Source of the DNA: Syntrophaceae bacterium UBA2188
Lineage (GTDB): Bacteria > Desulfobacterota > BSN033 > UBA1163
Direction: 5' to 3'
DNA length: 8,230 bases
Assembly: GCA_002327985.1 (NCBI GenBank)
Contig: DCVM01000004.1
Span: 16,508 to 24,737 of the forward strand
Position 1 is the stretch's first letter. Every line of letters begins with the position of its first letter. The notes under the pieces are model-generated. The model did no database searches, was not told where the DNA came from, and saw only the letters and a program-made list of their open reading frames with translations. Shown here piece after piece: positions 3,393 to 8,230 of the stretch. The position numbers and the translations under genes were made by a program.

Positions 3393-5762
3393 TTATTCCT
3401 CTGGTGCAAGATAACGCTTTCTTATCTTCTCCATCAGTTTATCGTCCCAAAGCACAAAACGACCCACTCTTCGATTGGCTCTGTCCAGCTTGGTTTTAAT
3501 TTTCAGGCTTTTTAAACGTTTCCCCACTGCCTGGGAACTTACCTTCTCAAATCCAAAGTTCTCCTTCATCTTCTCCGCAATATCCCCCGAAGTAATGTCT
3601 TTTTTACCATCATTGTGGAGAGCAAAAAGAGTCTGCACAATCTTTCCGTCAAAACTCTCACCCCTATCCTCGATAATTTCCGTATTTTTCTGTTCCAGGA
3701 AGGTTTTGAACCTCGACATCAATTCGGGTATGTTGGCAAAGAGGACGGCAAAACTTTGAGTGGTCTGTTGTAGCCTCGGCTCAATATTTCCAAAATCAAA
3801 ATTACACCTCCTTTCTTCATTTATGAGATGATAATGCCTGAGCCTAAACATCAGAAGCTTATTTCGCAGCCTCTGCTGCTCTTGGTAAAATGCATTGTTT
3901 AAAACCCAAGGGATATCCTCCCTACTGGTTTGTGTCATCTGCTCGGTGAGACACCGGCTCTCCAATGCCTGGTCTTTAAATGTATATCTCGTTGCAATAA
4001 CCTTCGGGCAGTAGGTGGGAAGGTATTGAATCTCGTTGGGATTATTCTTATCACACCGAATGACGGTTCTGCCTTTCTCAAACCCGCAGTTTAGGATGGT
4101 AATGACCTCAGCCTTTTCACTTGAATCATTAAAGTCTGCCTCATCCAGGACGATTGTTCCTCCCCATTGCCTTATCATTCGATAGATGGGTGCAGGAGTT
4201 ACAGCCCCACTCACCAAACAACACTTGTAGCAAAGCCCGCCTATCACATCCAAGAACCTGCTTTTACCGCACCCTGTGTCTCCCAGGGCTCGGAGGTAAG
4301 GCAGGGTGTTTACTCTATCGTAGACCCAGGTGAGCAAAATGTACCACGTGGCGAAAATTTCAAAGTCCTCACTGATATCAAGATGCCTATGGAGGTGGGA
4401 TCGAATCTCCTCTACCAACTCTTCCAAGGTCCCATAATCTACTGCTGTCGTTGGCAAGGTAACTGCACTGGTAGTTATCCCCTCGTTCACCAATGGCAAA
4501 TATTTTTTACCGTCAATCAATATCTCATCTTGATATTCAACGTTTTCACCATCCCATATTGCAAATTTAGCAATCCCGTCACAGTAAACCTCTTCGGCGA
4601 TCTTTCCATCGGGTAGGATTAGGAAGCTCGTAAATTCCTCGTTCTTTGTTCCTTCCTGTTTAATTTTGTTCTTCCTGTTTTTTAAGCTGGCCAAACCAAC
4701 AGGGCTTTTCACCCCACAGTCTCTTCCACAGTTCCATAAGCCTTTGATCTTTTCGCAGGTGTTTGGGCCATAATTTGTCTTCATCCGTTGTAAAATTTTT
4801 TCATTGGTCTCTTTTGATGAATATTTAGGATAGCTACTCGATAGCTGATGAATGAGACTACTTCCTCCAACCTCCCAAGCCAACACCCCAATCATTGCAT
4901 ACCATTCGGGTTCGGAAAGACTTTTGCTATCCTCTTGGCAGTGTTTAAGAAAGGAACATTGCATAATGCTTTCGAGCCGCTCTTGTTGATTCTTCCAGGC
5001 CGAGCCATTGGGTTCTCCACCACCCTCATAACTTTTCTTTTCTTCTGGAGAGATATCTTTGAAGTCATCCAACTCATATTGCCTATCAGGGTGAAGCTCA
5101 AGGATTTTACATAGGAGAGGCGTTGGATAATTCGGTTTTACATTGAGAGTGCCTGGTAATCTCAAAACCCTGGATGCATCGCAGGCATTGAGGTCTCCAC
5201 CAAAACAAGAAGCTAATCTTCTAAGGATGTTTTCAATAGTCGGAATACCCTCTCTTCCTAAAGGCTCTTTGAACAACCAATAGTATTGTTTCTTATTAGG
5301 TAGACTCGATTGAACAACGGCTGAGGGGCCCCTCAGAAACCCTTCAATCTCAGCCTCCTTTTCTAAGGTTAGATTGTCGTGTTCCATCCAGAGTCCTGGA
5401 ATTAAATAAATCCCCGATTTTTTCCCAGGCTCCTCTACCGAACTATCTCGTAAGGCAACACCAAAATATTGGTTCTTCCCTTTGTATCTCCGGAGAATTT
5501 CGGGGACCTCTTCGACATCATTGATCCCAAGAAACTCGTTTCTCTTAAAATCCTCTCCATTGGCCTTTTGAATGAACCTTAGATTTAAGGTTCCGTCTTC
5601 GCAGTTTTGAAAAATGACTTTCAGGAAATTTACAGTTTCATTCTCCTCTATATCGGGTTCGTTTAAATTGCTACCTAAGGGAAGGATTTCAGGGATTTCT
5701 TTAATGCTACTATGAAGGGGTATAATTTTTCGGGTGTATGGATTCTCCATCTCTTCTTTCAT
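3393..5762 (-). CDS. Primase-helicase replication protein (AEP primase fused to an AAA+-type ATPase)
   Basis: The 789-residue protein probably starts and drives replication of the excised element. Residues about 45-225 look like an archaeo-eukaryotic/RepB-type primase: GLWMEHDN (123-130) at the place of the acidic metal-binding pair, then VVQSSLPNKKQYYWLF (149-164), then GGDLNACDASRVLRLPGT (188-205). Residues about 265-352 form a cysteine-bearing segment with SEPEWYAMI and C275, C336, C345 and C349 as possible metal or Fe-S ligands. The ATPase follows with Walker A GDTGCGKS (494-501), Walker B TIVLDEAD (536-543), a sensor-like KVIATRYTF (587-595) and arginine R603. Residues about 700-775 resemble a winged helix that could bind the iterons. 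AAGGA lies 6 bases before ATG 5762, and the DUF5659 gene ends 9 bases upstream, so the two form an operon. The acidic motif reads E-H-D instead of D-x-D. Confidence 0.88.
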   Translation of the reverse strand: MKEEMENPYTRKIIPLHSSIKEIPEILPLGSNLNEPDIEENETVNFLKVIFQNCEDGTLNLRFIQKANGEDFKRNEFLGINDVEEVPEILRRYKGKNQYFGVALRDSSVEEPGKKSGIYLIPGLWMEHDNLTLEKEAEIEGFLRGPSAVVQSSLPNKKQYYWLFKEPLGREGIPTIENILRRLASCFGGDLNACDASRVLRLPGTLNVKPNYPTPLLCKILELHPDRQYELDDFKDISPEEKKSYEGGGEPNGSAWKNQQERLESIMQCSFLKHCQEDSKSLSEPEWYAMIGVLAWEVGGSSLIHQLSSSYPKYSSKETNEKILQRMKTNYGPNTCEKIKGLWNCGRDCGVKSPVGLASLKNRKNKIKQEGTKNEEFTSFLILPDGKIAEEVYCDGIAKFAIWDGENVEYQDEILIDGKKYLPLVNEGITTSAVTLPTTAVDYGTLEELVEEIRSHLHRHLDISEDFEIFATWYILLTWVYDRVNTLPYLRALGDTGCGKSRFLDVIGGLCYKCCLVSGAVTPAPIYRMIRQWGGTIVLDEADFNDSSEKAEVITILNCGFEKGRTVIRCDKNNPNEIQYLPTYCPKVIATRYTFKDQALESRCLTEQMTQTSREDIPWVLNNAFYQEQQRLRNKLLMFRLRHYHLINEERRCNFDFGNIEPRLQQTTQSFAVLFANIPELMSRFKTFLEQKNTEIIEDRGESFDGKIVQTLFALHNDGKKDITSGDIAEKMKENFGFEKVSSQAVGKRLKSLKIKTKLDRANRRVGRFVLWDDKLMEKIRKRYLAPEE

Positions 5763-5771
5763 CTCCTATCC

Positions 5772-6005
5772 TTAAAGCCTTTCAACTAGCTTCTTAAAAT
5801 GCATCCAGTGATCAATGTATTGCCGAACATTTTGAACCACATGACCATTATAGAAATCAAGGATCAATCTTTCTCGTTCCGGTGAATCCTCGAACTCAAA
5901 AACCCCACGAGCTCCATTTTTAGTAAGGCCAAGAAATTTCAGGTTTGCCGTCCTTAGTAGGGCCGCAATGTAAATGTCTGAAGTCCTATAAACATCTTCT
6001 TTCAT
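5772..6005 (-). CDS. DUF5659 domain protein
   Basis: The 77-residue protein matches the DUF5659 pattern over its whole length: YRTSDIYIAALLRTANLKFL, then a basic turn (TKNGARG), VFEFED, an acidic helix with LILDFYNG, and a C-terminal helix ending FKKLVERL. The family has no established function; it occurs in phage and mobile-element replication neighbourhoods. AAAGGA lies about 9 bases before ATG 6005. It ends 9 bases before the primase-helicase start, which suggests co-expression and perhaps a role as accessory subunit of the replication protein. No membrane segment or catalytic motif is visible. Confidence 0.8.
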   Translation of the reverse strand: MKEDVYRTSDIYIAALLRTANLKFLGLTKNGARGVFEFEDSPERERLILDFYNGHVVQNVRQYIDHWMHFKKLVERL

Positions 6006-6231
6006 TTAACCCATTCCTTTCTCAAAATTTCAAACAATAATTCTCCCTTGGTGAAAGCCCTCCTAAGGATGTAACTTCTTGGATTTAAAAAGGAAATATT
6101 AATTTTGGTTAAATAAAGGTGGAAATCTCTCATCTCAGTATCTCCATTCTTGGACCCTGCTATTTTCCAAGCTTACACAGGATATATGGATTTTGAAGGT
6201 TAAGAATAGGACATCAAAGGGTCAAAATAAT
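6006..6231. other. Intergenic gap of 226 bases without a recognised feature
   Basis: This stretch separates the sigma-like gene from the DUF5659-primase pair. It holds the Shine-Dalgarno site of the DUF5659 gene near its left edge. I found no open frame of useful length, no hairpin followed by a T-run and no convincing promoter pair, although the length suggests a separate promoter for the replication genes. Confidence 0.4.
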
Positions 6232-7977
6232 TTAGAGAGGAAAATCATTCTTCGTGGATAGGAGTCTCATTATGGGGATAAGTTCTTTGATTTGCTGGCA
6301 AATCCTCCTAATTTGTCTTTCCGAAAGACGACACTGTTTGGCAATTTTCGATTGAGTTTTACCACTTTTCCACTGGAGATAAATGCCTATATTTCGGTGA
6401 GAAGCATTTAAAGCAAAAAGACACTTCTTCACCCACTGAATCTTTTCATTTGCAATCATTTGATCTTCAAGTTTATCTCGAGATTTTATGAAGTCTTCTC
6501 CTCCAAGGGCTTTTGTTCTATCTTCAAAATCAAGGGACTCTTCATGATCTTCATCAAAGTCATCTCTGAAGCCAAATTTTTTGGTTTTTGATCTTTCTTT
6601 GATCAAAGGCTTATACTTATCTCTTAGAAGTTGGTAAAGTTTACCATAGGGTTGCCAGGCTTTTGCAATGGTCCCATCTTCCCGCTCACCTTTTGCGAGT
6701 GTATCAATTTCGTTCCTGCGACCAAAAAGCCATGTTGTCAAGTTCCATCTTGGCCCCATTTTTTTAATGCCAGGTTGAAATGAATAAGTGTTGAACCGAT
6801 TCAGTCTTTTTGGTGTGTGCTTCCAAACGGTGCCATCTTGAATCGGGGTATAAAGGTTAAGCAGGGTCACAACTTCTAAACCGAGAACCCCTATTATACT
6901 TCTGAGCCATTCAACTGCACCCGTTATATTTTTGTTTTGAAGTTTCTCAATTGCTTCCCTTGTGCATTCATCCTGCTTGGTTAAATCCGCTTTCGAGATT
7001 TTTCCCGAAGAGAGACCATTCGCAAACCCGATGAGCCTGTTTATCTCCTCTGACTCTGCCAGAATGGTCCCCAATCTTTTAGGAACGTATTCTGAAAGAT
7101 AGTAGATATAAAAATTTTTTACCCACTTTGGGAAGGCCATGATAGTCCTATCGCTTTTATCTTTCAGCAACCGCTCCAAGATATCATCAGGTCTGAATCC
7201 TGTAATAAGGAACCCCAGCAATATCAAGGCATCCTGTTTCATGTCTTCTATTTCTTGAAAGAGACGGAATCTCTTGCCTATCTTTACTGCAATCCCCTGA
7301 CCACCATCCTTATAAAGGTCATAGAGTTTTTGAATCGCTTTATCATCCCCATTTAAAGCCCGCTTTATTGTGTAGCACACTAATATCTGAGTCAAAAGGT
7401 CTTTACTTCTTAAAGTTTCTTGATTCAAAGGTAGCAACCCCCGATTATAGATATCGGATACCGATATTCTATCATTGTATGAAATCTCGTAATAATCATT
7501 GAGGATGATATACTTACTTTCTGTATTTAGAATTCTGAGGATTTGAAGTTCTCCATCACCCAGTATTGTGTATTTTCCCGAGTCGGGGGTGAGACGCTTC
7601 AGATCAAGCTCTCTTTCCAAATCAATATATCGATCATCCACGAATTGGTGATACTTCGGATAGTTGGGGAATGTAATCTTTTGGATTTCGCTCAATGGGG
7701 ATATAAGAATTTTTAGTTTTTCTTCGGGAGGAAGTTTTTTGTTTTTCTTTGCTTCTTCTACTGCTGTAAAATATTTTTTAATCAGCTTGGAAAGGCGCTT
7801 TTTTTGAGACTGGATTCTATTAATTGCTAAATTGGCTTTTTCCTCTCCTTTTGCTTTGATCTGAAAGGCAGAAGGATTTTTATTTAGATGTCTTCTAATT
7901 ATTTCACGGAATGTTTGGTGGGATAAAAATTTATTAAAGCTTTCCCTAATGATTGAATCAATGTTCTCTTTTTCCAT
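6232..7977 (-). CDS. Large protein with sigma-70 region 2-like and region 4-like segments
   Basis: The protein has 581 residues and is not a family I can name. Residues 1-125 are very basic and helical (KKRLSKLIKKYFTAVEEAKKNKK). Residues about 205-295 read like a divergent sigma region 2: NGDDKAIQKLYDLYKDGGQG, then FQEIEDMKQDALILLGFLI, then FPKWVKNFYIYYL. Residues about 300-465 have no recognisable motif. An acidic linker (471-487) precedes a C-terminal HTH at about 508-570, with WKSGKTQSKIAKQCRLSERQ in the place of a sigma region 4 motif. It may redirect RNA polymerase or bind DNA as an element-specific activator; a replication or packaging regulator is possible. GGAG lies about 11 bases before ATG 7977. 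It is the first gene of the leftward series seen here. Confidence 0.65.
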   Translation of the reverse strand: MEKENIDSIIRESFNKFLSHQTFREIIRRHLNKNPSAFQIKAKGEEKANLAINRIQSQKKRLSKLIKKYFTAVEEAKKNKKLPPEEKLKILISPLSEIQKITFPNYPKYHQFVDDRYIDLERELDLKRLTPDSGKYTILGDGELQILRILNTESKYIILNDYYEISYNDRISVSDIYNRGLLPLNQETLRSKDLLTQILVCYTIKRALNGDDKAIQKLYDLYKDGGQGIAVKIGKRFRLFQEIEDMKQDALILLGFLITGFRPDDILERLLKDKSDRTIMAFPKWVKNFYIYYLSEYVPKRLGTILAESEEINRLIGFANGLSSGKISKADLTKQDECTREAIEKLQNKNITGAVEWLRSIIGVLGLEVVTLLNLYTPIQDGTVWKHTPKRLNRFNTYSFQPGIKKMGPRWNLTTWLFGRRNEIDTLAKGEREDGTIAKAWQPYGKLYQLLRDKYKPLIKERSKTKKFGFRDDFDEDHEESLDFEDRTKALGGEDFIKSRDKLEDQMIANEKIQWVKKCLFALNASHRNIGIYLQWKSGKTQSKIAKQCRLSERQIRRICQQIKELIPIMRLLSTKNDFPL

Positions 7978-8003
7978 CCCTAGTCAGTCTCCATTTGCAT
8001 GAA

Positions 8004-8038
8004 ATTATAAGCAAAAATCATGCCGATCAAAAATTATA
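8004..8038 (-). promoter_or_regulatory. Two TATAAT boxes upstream of the sigma-like gene
   Basis: On the minus strand perfect -10 hexamers lie at 8038-8033 and 8009-8004, 29 bases apart. Neither has a good -35 box; the nearer one has TTGATC about 15 bases upstream. Weak -35 boxes with strong -10 boxes would suit an activated promoter. The ATG is 26 bases beyond the second box. Confidence 0.4.
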
Positions 8039-8111
8039 AACTATGTTGTTTGTCTATTTTATGCCCTGCGAATAGGAGATTGGAGGTATTGTTCTAATAG
8101 ATCCTTAAAAG

Positions 8112-8130
8112 GGAACAGATTGACTGTTCC
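8112..8130. promoter_or_regulatory. Dyad GGAACAG-ATTGA-CTGTTCC, possible operator
   Basis: A perfect 7-base inverted repeat with a 5-base spacer (8112-8118 and 8124-8130) lies about 75 bases upstream of the -10 boxes of the sigma-like gene. The size and symmetry suit a dimeric HTH repressor. No T-run follows on either strand, so it is unlikely to be a terminator. Confidence 0.4.
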
Positions 8131-8230
8131 TGGGGTTGACAATCTACATAGCAGGTGGAAGTTTCAAGTTAACCCTTTGACCTACGAGATTTTTGGGAGA
8201 TCGAGGATGTCTTCCTGAAATCTTGTTTTT

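Larger units (their letters stand above)
771..8230. mobile_element. Integrated element, left end at tRNA-Arg, right end beyond the window
   Basis: All convincing genes from 872 to 7977 lie on the minus strand: sigma-like protein, DUF5659 protein, primase-helicase, small-terminase-like protein, excisionase-like protein, XRE regulator and tyrosine integrase. An iteron-rich non-coding block lies beside the primase-helicase. This is a replicating integrative element. I see no capsid, portal, large terminase, relaxase or conjugation gene, so phage satellite, prophage part and integrative plasmid remain open. The left boundary is inferred from the tRNA; no repeat of the tRNA 3' end was found up to 8230. 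Confidence 0.8.
7978..8230. other. Upstream region of the sigma-like gene, 253 bases, no gene seen
   Basis: The stretch from the start of the sigma-like gene to the window edge contains two TATAAT boxes on the minus strand, a 7-base dyad and AT-rich sequence, but no supportable open frame. Whether the element continues beyond 8230 cannot be told from here. Confidence 0.5.

Noticed and set aside
4167..4616. Plus-strand frame of 149 codons
   Set aside because: It lies opposite the Walker A and B region of the primase-helicase and has no ribosome site or recognisable motif; it is a shadow.
8112..8130. LexA (SOS) box
   Set aside because: The half-site spacing (GAAC, 9 bases, GTTC) does not match either the CTGT-N8-ACAG or the GAAC-N4-GTTC form.
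8144..8230. 3' end of a further minus-strand gene entering from the right edge
   Set aside because: Open frames of 15 and 28 codons run in from the edge, but open stretches of this length are expected by chance and show no recognisable motif.
7980..8230. attR copy of the tRNA-Arg 3' end
   Set aside because: No stretch resembling the T arm or acceptor of the tRNA is present, so the element is not closed within the window.

Overview
The window is bacterial: the tRNA genes carry encoded CCA ends, the arginine tRNA reads ACG (A34, normally modified by TadA), and promoters and Shine-Dalgarno sites are of ordinary sigma-70 type. The protein families (the MGTIY-type integrase, a DUF5659 protein, a primase-helicase with an SEPEWYAMI segment) recall Desulfobacterota, Nitrospirota and related uncultured lineages. 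That placement is an impression from memory, not a measured result.

Left part, 1-770, is chromosome. It holds the 3' end of a serine tRNA, a complete tRNA-Ser(GCT), a small exported or membrane-anchored beta-rich protein, and tRNA-Arg(ACG). Each serine tRNA is followed by a related hairpin element.

From the 3' end of tRNA-Arg to the right edge the DNA looks like an integrated mobile element, of which only the left attachment side is visible. Every convincing gene in it lies on the minus strand and reads towards the tRNA. In transcription order they are: a 581-residue protein with sigma-factor-like regions 2 and 4; a DUF5659 protein; a 789-residue primase-helicase; a non-coding origin-like region with two opposed 18-bp iteron pairs around an AT-rich stretch; a small-terminase-like HTH protein; an excisionase-like HTH protein; an XRE-type regulator with a promoter that should give a leaderless mRNA; and a tyrosine integrase beside the tRNA.

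Int, Xis and an XRE regulator would control integration. The primase-helicase and the iteron region would replicate the excised circle. The terminase-like protein may point to phage packaging. This module content resembles phage satellites of the SaPI/PICI type, although capsid, portal or large terminase genes are not in view and a prophage or integrative plasmid is equally open. The most unusual items are the sigma-like protein and an 18-bp double GGTTACA site that occurs almost identically at the attachment end and over the excisionase start codon.
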